From positions 1 through 53,176 of the forward strand of contig NZ_MULI01000049.1 of assembly GCF_002939385.1 (NCBI RefSeq): a DNA stretch of 53,176 nucleotides, read 5' to 3'. Source of the DNA: Streptomyces sp. MH60. GTDB lineage: Bacteria; Actinomycetota; Actinomycetes; Streptomycetales; Streptomycetaceae. Of the stretch, positions 41,608 through 50,033 are shown one piece after another. Each line of letters begins with the position of its first letter. Position 1 is the stretch's first letter. The translations under genes and the position numbers were made by a program. The notes beneath the pieces are model-generated. The model was not told the origin of the DNA. It was given only the letters and a program-made list of their open reading frames with translations, and did not search any database.

Positions 41608-42614
41608 CGGACCGTCTCCTTGGTCGCGTCGGACTGGGCGGGGACGCCGGCGCCGCCGGTCAGGGCGAAGAAGACGTCGTCGAGGTCGGGGGTGTGCACG
41701 GTCAGTTCGTCGGCCTCGATGCCCGCGCCGTCGAGGCGGTCGAGGACGGAGCGCAGGTCGCGCTGGCTGCCGTCGCTGGGGATCCGGAGGGTGAGGGAGT
41801 CGTCGTCCCCGGTGCCGTCGGGCAGGGCCGTTGCGGCACCGCGGTAGGCGTCCGGGTCGGTGAAGCGGAGCCGGACGTGGCCGCCGGGGACGAGCCGCTT
41901 GAGTTCCTCGGCGGTGCCTTCGGCGGCGATCCTCCCGTCGTGGAGCACGGCGATGCGGTCGGCGAGTTCGTCGGCCTCGGTCAGGTACTGGGTGGTGAGG
42001 AAGACGGTGACGCCGCCGGTGACGAGTTCGCGGATGATCTGCCACATGGTGTGGCGGGAACGGGGGTCGAGCCCGGTGGTGGGCTCGTCGAGGAAGATGA
42101 CCCGGGGGCTGCCGACGAGGGTCATGGCGATGTCCAGGCGGCGCTTCATGCCGCCGGAGTAGGTGGAGGCGGGCTTCTTCGCGGCCTCGGTGAGGCCGAA
42201 GCGTTCCAGCAGTCCGGCGGCGATCCGCTTCCCCTCGCGCCGGGGGATCAGGTGCAGGTCCGCCATCAGGAGCATGTTCTCCTCGCCGGTGATCAGGCCG
42301 TCCACGGCCGAGAACTGCCCGGTGACACCGATGGCGCCGCGCACGGCCTGCGGGTCGGTGGCGAGGTCGTGGCCCGCCACCTCGATCCGGCCGCCGTCGG
42401 CGGAGACGAGGGTGGAGAGGATCTGCACGGTGGTGGTCTTGCCGGCGCCGTTCGGCCCGAGCAGCGCGAACACGGACCCGGCCGGGATGCGCAGGTCGAT
42501 GCCGTCGAGGACGGTCTTGTCGCCGTACGACTTGCGCAGGCCCACGGCGGAGACGGCGGCGGACGCCCGCGGACCGGTTCCCGAGGTGGTCGTGGGCATG
42601 ACAGATGAAGGCAT
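41604..42614 (-). CDS. ABC transporter ATP-binding protein (DrrA-like)
   Basis: The 336-aa protein has Walker A GPNGAGKTTT, the Q-loop GVTGQFSAVDGLITGEENML, signature YSGGMKRRLD, Walker B VIFLDEPTTGLD and the H-loop FLTTQYLTEADELADR. The GMKRRLDIAM and C-terminal DUF4162-like extension (residues about 235-325) are those of the DrrA drug-resistance group. It energises the adjacent permease. ATG 42599 (MPTTTSG) is an alternative start. Two 14-bp direct repeats lie just upstream. Confidence 0.93.
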   Translation of the reverse strand: MPSSVMPTTTSGTGPRASAAVSAVGLRKSYGDKTVLDGIDLRIPAGSVFALLGPNGAGKTTTVQILSTLVSADGGRIEVAGHDLATDPQAVRGAIGVTGQFSAVDGLITGEENMLLMADLHLIPRREGKRIAAGLLERFGLTEAAKKPASTYSGGMKRRLDIAMTLVGSPRVIFLDEPTTGLDPRSRHTMWQIIRELVTGGVTVFLTTQYLTEADELADRIAVLHDGRIAAEGTAEELKRLVPGGHVRLRFTDPDAYRGAATALPDGTGDDDSLTLRIPSDGSQRDLRSVLDRLDGAGIEADELTVHTPDLDDVFFALTGGAGVPAQSDATKETVR

Positions 42615-42631
42615 GGAGCCCTCCCGTTCGA

Positions 42632-42659
42632 GGGGATGACGGATCGGGGATGACGGATC
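42632..42659. repeat. Tandem 14-bp repeat upstream of the ABC ATPase gene
   Basis: GGGGATGACGGATC occurs twice in direct tandem (42632-42645 and 42646-42659), starting 18 nt upstream of the ATG. It could be a paired regulator site or a slippage product. Confidence 0.45.
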
Positions 42660-42720
42660 GGAGCGGTGAGAGAGGGGACGCCGGGCGGACGGCGGCCGGT
42701 GAGGCGGGACGGGCGAGCGC

Positions 42721-43563
42721 TCAGCCCTTGGCGCGGCGGACGTCGATGTTGCCGTACCGGGTGCGGGCGTGGACCTTGACGGTCTCCTCGGTCGCCGCGG
42801 GGCCGCCGGACGCGGTGAGGGTGTTGCGCACCTGCCCGCCGCTGGACTGGGCGTCGAGCCAGGCGGCCGTGCCCTCGCGGACGCCGACCTGGATGGCGCC
42901 GTAGGAGGTCTCCAGCCGGATCTCGCCGCGGACCACCTCGTCCACCCGCAGGGTGCCGTGGGCGGTGGTGGCGGTGAGCGAGGCCTCGGCGCGGGTGACG
43001 TTGATGTCGCCGTTGGCGTTCTTGACCCGCAGGTCGCCGAGCGCGACGCCCACGGTGGTGGAGCCGTGCGAGTTCTTCAGGACCGCGGTGCCGTCGATGA
43101 CGCCGACGCGCACGCTGCCGGAGCTGGTGGTGATCTCGGCCGGGCCCTCGACCCGGTCCACGGTGACCGAGCCGTGGGAGGCGTCGAGCCGGAGCGGCCC
43201 GGTGGTGTCCAGGCGGACGTCACCGCCCGGGGTCTTCACCCGGACCTCGCCGAGCCGGCCCTCGCCGAGGACCTGGGTCCAGGAGCCCTCCATGTCGACG
43301 CGTGAGCCCGTGGGCAGCTCCACCGTCACGTCGACGGTGCCGGTGGGGCCGATGAAGCGGCGCTCCTTCGTGCTGATCGTCAGGACGCCGCTCGCGCAGG
43401 AGACCTCGGTCTGCTCGGCGGCCCGTACGTCCTTGTCCCGCTTCGGGTCGCCGGGGCGCACCTCGACGACCGTGTCGAGCCGGTCGCCCGCGGTGAACCG
43501 GATGGAACCGGCGCCCACGTGGGCGGTCACCGCGATGGGTCCGGGAGTGTCGTAAGAAGGCAT
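42721..43563 (-). CDS. DUF4097-family beta-strand repeat protein
   Basis: The 280-aa protein begins MPSYDTPGPIAVTAHVGAGS and consists of short, regularly spaced beta strands: VRVKTPGGDVRLDTTGPLRL, SVTVDRVEGPAEITTSSGSV, LRVKNANGDINVTRAEASLT. These predict a right-handed beta-helix/adhesin-like solenoid. No signal peptide is seen. Function unknown; it lies between the ABC exporter and the RHH regulator, an arrangement I believe recurs in Streptomyces. GAGGAC lies about 10 nt before the ATG. The residue composition is rich in Val/Thr/Gly. Confidence 0.85.
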   Translation of the reverse strand: MPSYDTPGPIAVTAHVGAGSIRFTAGDRLDTVVEVRPGDPKRDKDVRAAEQTEVSCASGVLTISTKERRFIGPTGTVDVTVELPTGSRVDMEGSWTQVLGEGRLGEVRVKTPGGDVRLDTTGPLRLDASHGSVTVDRVEGPAEITTSSGSVRVGVIDGTAVLKNSHGSTTVGVALGDLRVKNANGDINVTRAEASLTATTAHGTLRVDEVVRGEIRLETSYGAIQVGVREGTAAWLDAQSSGGQVRNTLTASGGPAATEETVKVHARTRYGNIDVRRAKG

Positions 43564-43691
43564 GGCTGTACCGTCCTCGTGAGTCCGTGGGATGTCCCCG
43601 CTGGTGGGACGTGGTGGGTGAGCGCTGTGCTGTGCTTGGTTCTCCGGGGCCGGGTGCGGGCCGGGGGTGGGCCGGGCGCGCGTCCGAGGGG

Positions 43692-44210
43692 CTAGCGCAC
43701 CCAGCCCGTGAAGCTCTGTCCGACACTGCTCGCCCGCTCCGGCGCGGGCGGGGCGCCGCCGCCTTCGACGGCGGCCGACACGGCCCGCACCAGCCAGGCG
43801 TTGACCGACAGTCCCTCGCGGCTCGCGGCCTCCTCGGCGCGCGTCTTGAGGTGGGCCGGCAGCCGCAGGTTGACCCGGGCGGTGCCGCCCTCGTCGCCGT
43901 CGCCGGGTGCCGGCGCCCTGACCGTCTCGACGGGCGCGGCCTGCACCGCGGCACCGCCGATGTCGGCGGGCGGCAGCGTCACGACGAAGTCGGGTTCGAG
44001 CCCGCGCAGCCGTACGTCGACCGAACCGGGGGCCAGTTCGCGGGTGATCTCGTCCATCGCGGCGGAGAGCACGTTGAGCATGGTCAGCCGGGTCGCCGAG
44101 TCCAGCGGAGCGATGAGCCGCTCGGCCAGCTCGCGGGCTTCTTCGCCACCGGCTTCGGCGGCCACCGCGAGTTCGCGGCGAAGGGTGTCGACGTACGGGG
44201 TCAGGTCCAT
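43692..44210 (-). CDS. Ribbon-helix-helix (HicB-like) DNA-binding regulator
   Basis: The 172-aa protein has an N-terminal helical region (MDLTPYVDTLRRELAVAAEA) and a C-terminal RHH segment, ARVNLRLPAHLKTRAEEAAS then REGLSVNAWLVRAVSAAVEG (about 112-150). This is the Arc/MetJ-type fold seen in HicB antitoxins. No HicA toxin gene is nearby. It is first in a minus-strand series RHH - DUF4097 - ABC ATPase - permease, and probably regulates it. A palindromic operator overlaps its start codon. Confidence 0.8.
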   Translation of the reverse strand: MDLTPYVDTLRRELAVAAEAGGEEARELAERLIAPLDSATRLTMLNVLSAAMDEITRELAPGSVDVRLRGLEPDFVVTLPPADIGGAAVQAAPVETVRAPAPGDGDEGGTARVNLRLPAHLKTRAEEAASREGLSVNAWLVRAVSAAVEGGGAPPAPERASSVGQSFTGWVR

Positions 44211-44262
44211 GACGCCATAATGGCACCACGATGGCGTCACACGCAAGCCGCAATGACACCAC
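44210..44262. promoter_or_regulatory. Operator upstream of the RHH regulator gene
   Basis: A perfect inverted repeat TGACGCCAT (44210-44218) / ATGGCGTCA (44231-44239) overlaps the start codon. Between and beyond the arms lie TGGCACCAC (44221-44229) and AATGACACCAC (44252-44262). RHH proteins bind such short repeats cooperatively, so autoregulation is likely. Confidence 0.6.
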
Positions 44263-44321
44263 ACTCGCAAGTCCATCAGGAGCAACCCTCCGACCTGCGG
44301 AAACGCTTCAGAAATGATGGA

Positions 44322-44357
44322 TGCCTCCGTGGTGCCATGCGTGGCACCACGGAGGCA
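44322..44357. terminator. 16-bp stem-loop after the carbonic anhydrase gene, also containing RHH-type half-sites
   Basis: A perfect stem (44322-44337 with 44342-44357) with a 4-nt loop, 15 nt beyond the carbonic anhydrase stop codon. Its inner half is TGGCACCAC and its complement, the same 9-mer as in the RHH operator, so it may serve as both terminator and binding site. Confidence 0.65.
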
Positions 44358-44371
44358 CCGGGGGCGGTCGG

Positions 44372-44995
44372 CTACTCCGGGAGCCCGTGGGCCGCCACGC
44401 GCTTCACCGTTCCCCCGGCCAGGCGGTAGGACAGGCCGACGACCGCGCACCGGCCCGCGGCCACCTCGGCCGCCAGCAGCGCCGAGCGGCCCACCAGCCC
44501 GTCGACGCTCCGGCGGATGTGCTCGTCCACGAACTCGTCGATCCCGGTACGGCCCCGGGCGCGCCCCGCGAGCACGCTCGGGATCACCCGCTCCACCACG
44601 TCCCCGAGGTAACCGGCCGGCGCGGTGCCGCCCTGCACGGCCTCGGCGGCCGCGGTGACCGCGCCGCAGGAGTCGTGCCCGAGCACCACCACGAGCGGCG
44701 CGCCCAGCACGTCGACGCCGTACTCGACACTGCCCAGCACCTCCGCGCCCGCCACATGGCCGGCCGTCCGCACCACGAACAGGTCACCCAGCCCCCGGTC
44801 GAAGATGATCTCGGCCGCGAGCCGCGAGTCCGAGCATCCGAAGAGCACCGCGAACGGATGCTGGCGCGGGGCCAGCTCCGACCGGCGGTCGGCGTCCTGG
44901 TTGGGGTGCAGTCGGTCACCGCTCACGAAGCGGGCGTTGCCCTGCAGCAACGCCGCGTAGGCCTCGGCGGGGGAGGAGGGGCTCAGATCAGGCAT
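44372..44995 (-). CDS. Beta-class carbonic anhydrase
   Basis: The 207-aa protein has the zinc ligands of beta-carbonic anhydrases: CSDSR (Cys-x-Asp-x-Arg, about 55-59) and HDSCG (His-x-x-Cys, about 106-110), and the strand DLFVVRTAGHVAG between. It interconverts CO2 and bicarbonate for anaplerotic carboxylations and pH balance. Length and motifs are complete. It is followed by a stem-loop and appears monocistronic. Confidence 0.95.
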   Translation of the reverse strand: MPDLSPSSPAEAYAALLQGNARFVSGDRLHPNQDADRRSELAPRQHPFAVLFGCSDSRLAAEIIFDRGLGDLFVVRTAGHVAGAEVLGSVEYGVDVLGAPLVVVLGHDSCGAVTAAAEAVQGGTAPAGYLGDVVERVIPSVLAGRARGRTGIDEFVDEHIRRSVDGLVGRSALLAAEVAAGRCAVVGLSYRLAGGTVKRVAAHGLPE

Positions 44996-45097
44996 GGGTG
45001 CAAGGTACTGGTCCGGGGGCTTGAGGGCGGGTGACCGGGTGTGGTGCCGCGCGGCGCACGCCGGTGGCGGTCCGGGCCGCCGGCGCCGCGCGTCCCC

Positions 45098-46447
45098 TCA
45101 GGCCGCTTCGAGTTGCGGTTCCGGACGGGCCGGCGGCGGCACGGTCACCGGTTCCCAGCCCTTCGTGGTCCGTACGTAGCCGTGGATCACCGAGGCCATC
45201 CCCAGCAGCAGGAGCGGCCCGAAGAGCCACGGGTGCCGGGCCATCTCCAGCGACAGGTAGCGCGTCGACGCCAGGATCGCGGTGAACACCAGCGCCCCGT
45301 GGGCGACCAGCAGGCTTCCCGACCGGTCCCAGCCGCGGTCCAGGGCACGCAGTCCCGCCTCGACCGTGACCGCGAACACCACTCCGGCGACGAGGTCGAT
45401 GGCGTAGTGGTAGCCGAATCCCAGCGTCGCGGTGAGCGTGGCGACCAGCCAGAACGTTCCCGCCCAGCGCAGGACGCGCGGGCCCTTCCGGGAGTGGATG
45501 AAGATCACGGTGGCCCACGCCGTGTGCAGGCTGGGCATGCAGTTGCGGGGGGTGACCCCGTCGTACGTGAAGGGGTGGGGCGCGCCGATCGGCGGGGGCG
45601 TGTGCGGCCACAGGTCGGCGATCGCCCACTCCGCGCCGCCGGTGCCGAAGGCCCCGGTGCCGTAGGCGAAGACCGGACCGACCACCGGGAAGATCATGTA
45701 GATGCCCGGCCCGAGCAGACCGATCAGCAGAAAGGTGCGGACCAGGTGGTGGCGCGGGAACCGGCGCTCGGCCGCCACGTTGCGCAGCTGGTACAGCGCG
45801 ACCACGACCGCGGCCACCGCGAGCTGGACGTAGACCCAGTCCAGTACGAGCTCACCGACCGCTCCGGTGGCCTGCACGGCCCGTCCCATCAGCCACGACG
45901 GGTTCCCCAGCGCGTGGTCGGCGGTCGCCACGTACGGGTCGAGGACGTCGGGGCGGGTCTTCGAGGTGATCAGCAGCCAGGCGTCGCCCGTCTTGCGCCC
46001 GGCCACCAGCAGGAGGCCGAGCCCGACGCCCTTCAGCAGGAGGATCCGTTCGGATCCGGTGCGCCGCGTCACGGCGACGACTCCGCAGCCCAGGACCACC
46101 CACAGCGCGCCGTTGCCGAAGCAGTGGCTGCCGGACACGGTGGCGTCCGCCGCCCACCGCACCAGCGCGATGGTGAGGTCGATGCCGACCGCGACGGCCG
46201 CCGCGACGAACCGCTGCCGCCAGGTCAGGACCACCATCGTCAGCGCCAGACCGGCGTAGAGCAGGGGCCCCGACGCGGGGGCGAACACCAGCTCCTTGGC
46301 CTGGTTGGTCATCGGCCCCGGCAGGCCGTAGCGGCGCGCGGCGATCTCCAGGGCTATGAGGAACGCGAGGGTCGCCGCACCCGCCACGGCCCAGAGTCCT
46401 GCCCGCGTCCCGCCCCCGGGTATTCGCGGAGTTTCCCGTGATGACAT
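45098..46447 (-). CDS. PAP2-superfamily membrane phosphatase (IPC-synthase-like)
   Basis: The 449-aa protein has about ten hydrophobic helices. The PAP2 signature is NCMPSLHTAWA (the PSxH motif) followed by LGFGYHYAIDLVAG (His and Asp of the catalytic pair), which resembles the PAP2_3/aureobasidin-resistance subgroup. Such proteins dephosphorylate or transfer lipid-linked phosphoesters at the membrane. The N-terminal half is additional membrane sequence without known motif. The start at ATG 46447 precedes a basic segment and the first helix. Substrate unknown. Confidence 0.85.
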   Translation of the reverse strand: MSSRETPRIPGGGTRAGLWAVAGAATLAFLIALEIAARRYGLPGPMTNQAKELVFAPASGPLLYAGLALTMVVLTWRQRFVAAAVAVGIDLTIALVRWAADATVSGSHCFGNGALWVVLGCGVVAVTRRTGSERILLLKGVGLGLLLVAGRKTGDAWLLITSKTRPDVLDPYVATADHALGNPSWLMGRAVQATGAVGELVLDWVYVQLAVAAVVVALYQLRNVAAERRFPRHHLVRTFLLIGLLGPGIYMIFPVVGPVFAYGTGAFGTGGAEWAIADLWPHTPPPIGAPHPFTYDGVTPRNCMPSLHTAWATVIFIHSRKGPRVLRWAGTFWLVATLTATLGFGYHYAIDLVAGVVFAVTVEAGLRALDRGWDRSGSLLVAHGALVFTAILASTRYLSLEMARHPWLFGPLLLLGMASVIHGYVRTTKGWEPVTVPPPARPEPQLEAA

Positions 46448-46465
46448 GCACAGGAAACTAGCCCA

Positions 46466-47086
46466 TCAGTGGCTGAGTTCCGGCTGCCAGGTGAAGCCGT
46501 CCGGGTCGTCGAACGGGCGGGTCCCGCCGGCGACGACGAGACGGTGCGAACCGGTGCCCTCGGCGGACACGCCCGCGACCTTGGCGAGGGCCCGGCGCTT
46601 GTAGAGGGAGAGCTTGACGGTGCCCGGGCCGGTGGCGAACTCGACGTACTTCCCGCCGAAGCTCTTGCCGACGGTCAGGCCCTGCTCGACGTAGAACCGC
46701 TTGGTGGCCCTGACGTCCTCGACGCCCAGGAGGAGCACGATCTCGTCGACGTCGCGGGTGACCGGGGCGGTGTCCTTCTTCGCCGACGTCGCGATCTGCC
46801 AGACCGTGCCGTCGGGTGCCTGGACGACCCCGCCGTAGCCCCACAGCGACTTCGCGGCGGGCTTGAGGACGGTGGCGCCGGCGTCGACGGCGGCGGAGAA
46901 CAGCGCGTCGACGTTGCCGGGCTGGGCCACCACGAGCGACAGCGTGAAGCCGCGGAACCCGCTCGTCGGGGCGTCACCGGCGCGGACCCGCACCCGCGAT
47001 CCGTCGAGTCCGAAGGCGTCGGAGTAGAAGCGTGCGGCGGCCTCGGTGTCGGCCACCTCGAGGGTGACGGAGTCGATGGAGTTCAT
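46466..47086 (-). CDS. VOC-family (glyoxalase/bleomycin-resistance fold) protein
   Basis: The 206-aa protein starts MNSIDSVTLEVADTEAAARF and has two beta-alpha-beta-beta-beta modules (about 1-110 and 115-206; ATVLKPAAKSLWGYGGVVQA, then EIVLLLGVEDVRATKRFYVE). It is a standard vicinal-oxygen-chelate protein; the substrate cannot be assigned. The start codon matches the conserved N-terminal strand. Confidence 0.85.
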   Translation of the reverse strand: MNSIDSVTLEVADTEAAARFYSDAFGLDGSRVRVRAGDAPTSGFRGFTLSLVVAQPGNVDALFSAAVDAGATVLKPAAKSLWGYGGVVQAPDGTVWQIATSAKKDTAPVTRDVDEIVLLLGVEDVRATKRFYVEQGLTVGKSFGGKYVEFATGPGTVKLSLYKRRALAKVAGVSAEGTGSHRLVVAGGTRPFDDPDGFTWQPELSH

Positions 47087-47158
47087 GTCCTCGACGGTAG
47101 GGGCGAGCGGGCCCGCGGTGCTTCTCGAAAACTGACCGTCCGCCCCCGCCGCCGGGCC

Positions 47159-47893
47159 TCAGGCGCCGGCGGTCCACGCGTCCGGCCGCGGGGACAGTAC
47201 GGCGCGGACCACCTCGGCGGACGAGGCCATGACGTCGGCCGCGAAACGGCACCGTCCGACGCCGAGGCGGCGCAGCCCCGCGCCGTGGTCGGCGACGACG
47301 ACGAGGGTGGCGGCGAGGAGGAGCAGCCGCCACAGGGCCATCACGGGGCGTCGCGTCACGGCGGGGAGTTCGGCCAGCGAGTCGTGCAGCCGCGCGCAGT
47401 GGAAGGGGACGTGGCGCCGCTCGTCGGCCAGGATCCGGCCCGCCACCTCCGAGGTCAGCACGTCGTCGGTGCCGTCCCGCAGGGCGCGGTAGTAGCGCAG
47501 CGCCACGACCTCGGCGATCATCAGCACCAGCAGTTCCGTGCGCAGGCCCAGCAGCCGCCGCAGCCGTACGAAGGCGGTGTCGCTCCAGTGGCCGCTCAGC
47601 GTCGGCCTGCCGCCCGCGGCCAGCAGCCGGGCCAGGAGCCGGGCGTGGTTCTGCTCCTCGGCGACGAAGAGCCGCACGGCCCGCGTGTAGTCGGCGTCGC
47701 CCGCCTCCTCCGCCTTGGCGACGAGGTTCGCGCCGTCACCGTCCTCGCCGACCTGGAAGCGCTGGATGCCGGCCCACACCGCCCGGTGCAGCACGGCGCC
47801 CCGCGCCCAGTCCGGGTCGCCCCGCGCCGCTCTGCGCTCGCGCTCGTCCTCGAACCATCGCGTCCACTTGGCGAACCCGTCCGTGCCACCCAC
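47159..47893 (-). CDS. Ferritin-like (di-iron four-helix) domain protein
   Basis: The 244-aa protein starts at GTG 47893 (VGGTDGFAKWTRW), with GGAGGGG 7 nt upstream. It has two E(E)xxH-type metal motifs typical of ferritin-like di-iron proteins, AEEQNHARLL (about 85-94) and ADERRHVPFHC (about 160-170). Helices carrying further Glu residues lie between (LMIAEVVALRYYRAL). A C-terminal hydrophobic helix (ALWRLLLLAATLVVVADHG) could attach it to the membrane. It may be an oxygenase or oxidase; substrate unknown. An open frame extends upstream without a better start. Confidence 0.75.
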   Translation of the reverse strand: MGGTDGFAKWTRWFEDERERRAARGDPDWARGAVLHRAVWAGIQRFQVGEDGDGANLVAKAEEAGDADYTRAVRLFVAEEQNHARLLARLLAAGGRPTLSGHWSDTAFVRLRRLLGLRTELLVLMIAEVVALRYYRALRDGTDDVLTSEVAGRILADERRHVPFHCARLHDSLAELPAVTRRPVMALWRLLLLAATLVVVADHGAGLRRLGVGRCRFAADVMASSAEVVRAVLSPRPDAWTAGA

Positions 47894-47956
47894 CGCGCCG
47901 CCCCTCCCCGGGGCACGCCCGCCGCACCCTGAAAGGGGACGACGCAACCGGACACC

Positions 47957-48010
47957 GAACCGTTCCGCGCGAACCGTTCCGCGCGGACCGTTCCGCGCGG
48001 ACCGTTCGGC
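47957..48010. repeat. Tandem 14-bp repeat, nearly four copies
   Basis: GAACCGTTCCGCGC at 47957-47970 and 47971-47984, GGACCGTTCCGCGC at 47985-47998, and a partial GGACCGTTCGGC at 47999-48010. It sits between the ferritin-like gene start and the regulator gene stop. It may be a slippage product or a regulator-binding array. Confidence 0.75.
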
Positions 48011-48020
48011 CGTGGTGCCG

Positions 48021-48674
48021 TCAGCCGCTCAGTCCCAGTTCGCCCGCCCGCACCCCCGCCTGGAACCGCGATCCGGCGTCGAGGGCGTCGAGCAGTTCGG
48101 CGACCCGGCGCCGGTAGGTGCGCAGCGACATGCCCAGTTCCCGCGCGGCGGCCTCGTCGGTGGCGCCCGAGCCGAGCGCGCGCAGCACCGTCCGGCTCCC
48201 GGCGTCGAGCCGCGGCTGCTCGCCCCGGAGGAACGACGCGAGGTCGGTGGCCGCCTCCCAGGCGGCTTCGAACAGGGCGTGCACGCCGCCGACCAGGGTC
48301 GGCGCACCGGTCACGGTGTACGCGCGGCCGCCGGGCGAGTCCGCTCCGGCGAGGATCGCCCAGCGCCGGTCGATGATGATCGTCTCGTGCGGCAGGGCAC
48401 TGGCGGCGATCCGCACCCGGGCACCCCGGGCGGCCAGCTCGCCCAGATGCGCCCTGCCGCCCTCGTCGGCCAGCGCGGCGGGGCTGAGCAGCTTGCGGAC
48501 GCGCGAAGCGCCGCTGTCCCGCACCCGTGCCTGGGCGACCTGCCGGGCGGCGGGGCGGGGCCAGGTGTCGAGGTCGCGGGCGGCGCAGACGAACTCCTCC
48601 CGGACGGAGGAGAAGAGATGCCCGGCACGGGCCAGCAACTCTGTATCACCGTGCACCGTCATGCTCTCTGCCAT
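48021..48674 (-). CDS. LuxR/HTH-type transcriptional regulator
   Basis: The 217-aa protein begins MAESMTVHGDTELLARAGHL. A C-terminal LuxR-like helix-turn-helix (about 160-205) reads GSGATDEAAARELGMSLRTY then RRRVAELLDALDAGSRFQAG. The N-terminal domain is TrmB/PLD-like regulatory (VRIAASALPHETIIIDRRWA, an effector-domain pattern seen in such Streptomyces regulators). It is divergent from the aldo/keto reductase gene, with a palindrome between, so it probably regulates it. The later ATG (MTVHGD, 48662) is an alternative start. Confidence 0.8.
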   Translation of the reverse strand: MAESMTVHGDTELLARAGHLFSSVREEFVCAARDLDTWPRPAARQVAQARVRDSGASRVRKLLSPAALADEGGRAHLGELAARGARVRIAASALPHETIIIDRRWAILAGADSPGGRAYTVTGAPTLVGGVHALFEAAWEAATDLASFLRGEQPRLDAGSRTVLRALGSGATDEAAARELGMSLRTYRRRVAELLDALDAGSRFQAGVRAGELGLSG

Positions 48675-48833
48675 ACGGCCATTGTGCCGCGTGGGCCCTC
48701 GCGGGCCGCCGGGGTCGCGGCGATCGCGGCGGGCGGGCACCGCGACGTCTCCCCGGTGGGTTCCGGACGGCCCGTCGGCCGGGCGCCCGCCCTCCCCCTT
48801 CACCACGGTCCGGTGGGGCGGCTGCCGGTCGCT

Positions 48834-48849
48834 TGGCAGCAAGCTGCCA
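48834..48849. promoter_or_regulatory. Palindrome TGGCAGC-AA-GCTGCCA between divergent regulator and reductase genes
   Basis: Perfect 7-bp arms with a 2-nt spacer, 41 nt before the reductase ATG. A likely operator for the divergent LuxR-type regulator, which tends to bind symmetrical sites. Confidence 0.5.
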
Positions 48850-48889
48850 CGGTCTCGTCGGCCGGGGGCGTGCCGCGCAGGGTGAGGCC

Positions 48890-49747
48890 ATGAGCAACGA
48901 CTTCCGCCTCGGTGGCGACCTTCCGATCGGGCGGCTCGGCTTCGGAGCCATGCGCCTGCCCACCAACAGCTTCCACGGTCCGGCCCGCGACCCGGAGACC
49001 GGCCGCGCCGTACTGCGCCGTGCCGTGGAACTCGGCGTCGACCACATCGACACCGCCGCCTTCTACACCAGCGACGACGGCTCGGTCCGCGCCAACGACC
49101 TGATCCGCGAGGCCCTGCACCCCTACCCGGAGGGCCTGGTGATCGCCACCAAGGTCGGCCCGCTGCGCACCCCGGACGGCGGTCTGGAGGCGACCACCGA
49201 CCCGGGCGCGCTGCGGGCACTGGTCGAGGAGAACCTGGAGAGCCTGGGCGTCGACCGACTCGACCTGGTCTACCTCCGCATCGGCGGCATCGAACCGCCA
49301 CCGCACGGCGAGTCCGTCGCCGCCCGCTTCGAGGCGCTGGCCGCACTGCGCGAGGAGGGCCTGATCCGGCACCTGGGACTCAGTCACGTGGACGCCGGGC
49401 ACCTCACCGAAGCGCGGGCGATCGCCCCCGTGGCGGCCGTCCAGAACCACTTCCACACCGACAAACGCGACGACACGGAGGTGCTGGCCCGCTGCGAGGA
49501 GGCCGGCATCGCCTATGTGCCGTACTTCCCGCTGGGCGGCGGCCTGAGCGACATCCGCGGGGACCGCATCGCCAAGGTCGCGGACCGGCACGGCGCCACG
49601 GTGCCGCAGATCGCCCTGGCCTGGCTGCTCGCCTCCTCGCCCGTCACCCTGGCCATCCCCGGCACCGGCTCCGCGGCCCACCTGGAGGAGAACACGGCCG
49701 CCGGTTCGATCACCCTCACCGCGGAGGACCTGGCCGACCTCGGCTGA
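48890..49747 (+). CDS. Aldo/keto reductase
   Basis: The 285-aa protein has the TIM-barrel AKR pattern: IGRLGFGAMRLP, the catalytic Asp-Tyr in DHIDTAAFYTSDDG, Lys in VIATKVG, and the NADPH-binding end AIPGTGSAAHLEEN. The position usually filled by catalytic His reads VYLRIGG, so Arg replaces His; I believe this occurs in a bacterial AKR branch. It reduces carbonyl substrates with NADPH; the substrate is unknown. ATG 48890 is preceded by GGTGAGG. Confidence 0.9.
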   Translation: MSNDFRLGGDLPIGRLGFGAMRLPTNSFHGPARDPETGRAVLRRAVELGVDHIDTAAFYTSDDGSVRANDLIREALHPYPEGLVIATKVGPLRTPDGGLEATTDPGALRALVEENLESLGVDRLDLVYLRIGGIEPPPHGESVAARFEALAALREEGLIRHLGLSHVDAGHLTEARAIAPVAAVQNHFHTDKRDDTEVLARCEEAGIAYVPYFPLGGGLSDIRGDRIAKVADRHGATVPQIALAWLLASSPVTLAIPGTGSAAHLEENTAAGSITLTAEDLADLG

Positions 49748-49912
49748 CCGCCCGTACGAACGTGTCCTTTGTCTCGGTACGGGGGTGTCCGGGGCAGGTC
49801 CGGGGCGATATCTGCCGCGACGGCGGGAGAAAATCCGTCGCCGTCCCGGGAATATTCCCCGGGCAGCCGATCGGCCAAGATTATCGCCGGGACCCGGCCG
49901 ATCACGGCGTGC

Positions 49913-50033
49913 TAGTGTCGAGGGAAGTTGCAGTTGTGGTTGGTTGCCTGAAGGTTTTTTCCGACGGGGTGATCATCACGGCGACCGGAGTGCACACAGG
50001 GTGAACTCCGAGCACCGTACCGAAGGAGAAAAC
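49913..50033 (+). promoter_or_regulatory. Promoter and long 5' leader of the cold-shock gene
   Basis: TAGTGT (49913-49918) is a candidate -10, giving a leader of about 110 nt. The leader is unusually T- and G-rich for this genome (GTTGTGGTTGGTTGCC, then six T at 49955-49960), as in the folded leaders of csp mRNAs. The Shine-Dalgarno GAAGGAG lies close to the ATG. Confidence 0.5.

Noticed and set aside
43692..44210. HicAB toxin-antitoxin pair
   Set aside because: Only the HicB-like RHH protein is present; no HicA-type small toxin ORF lies beside it.
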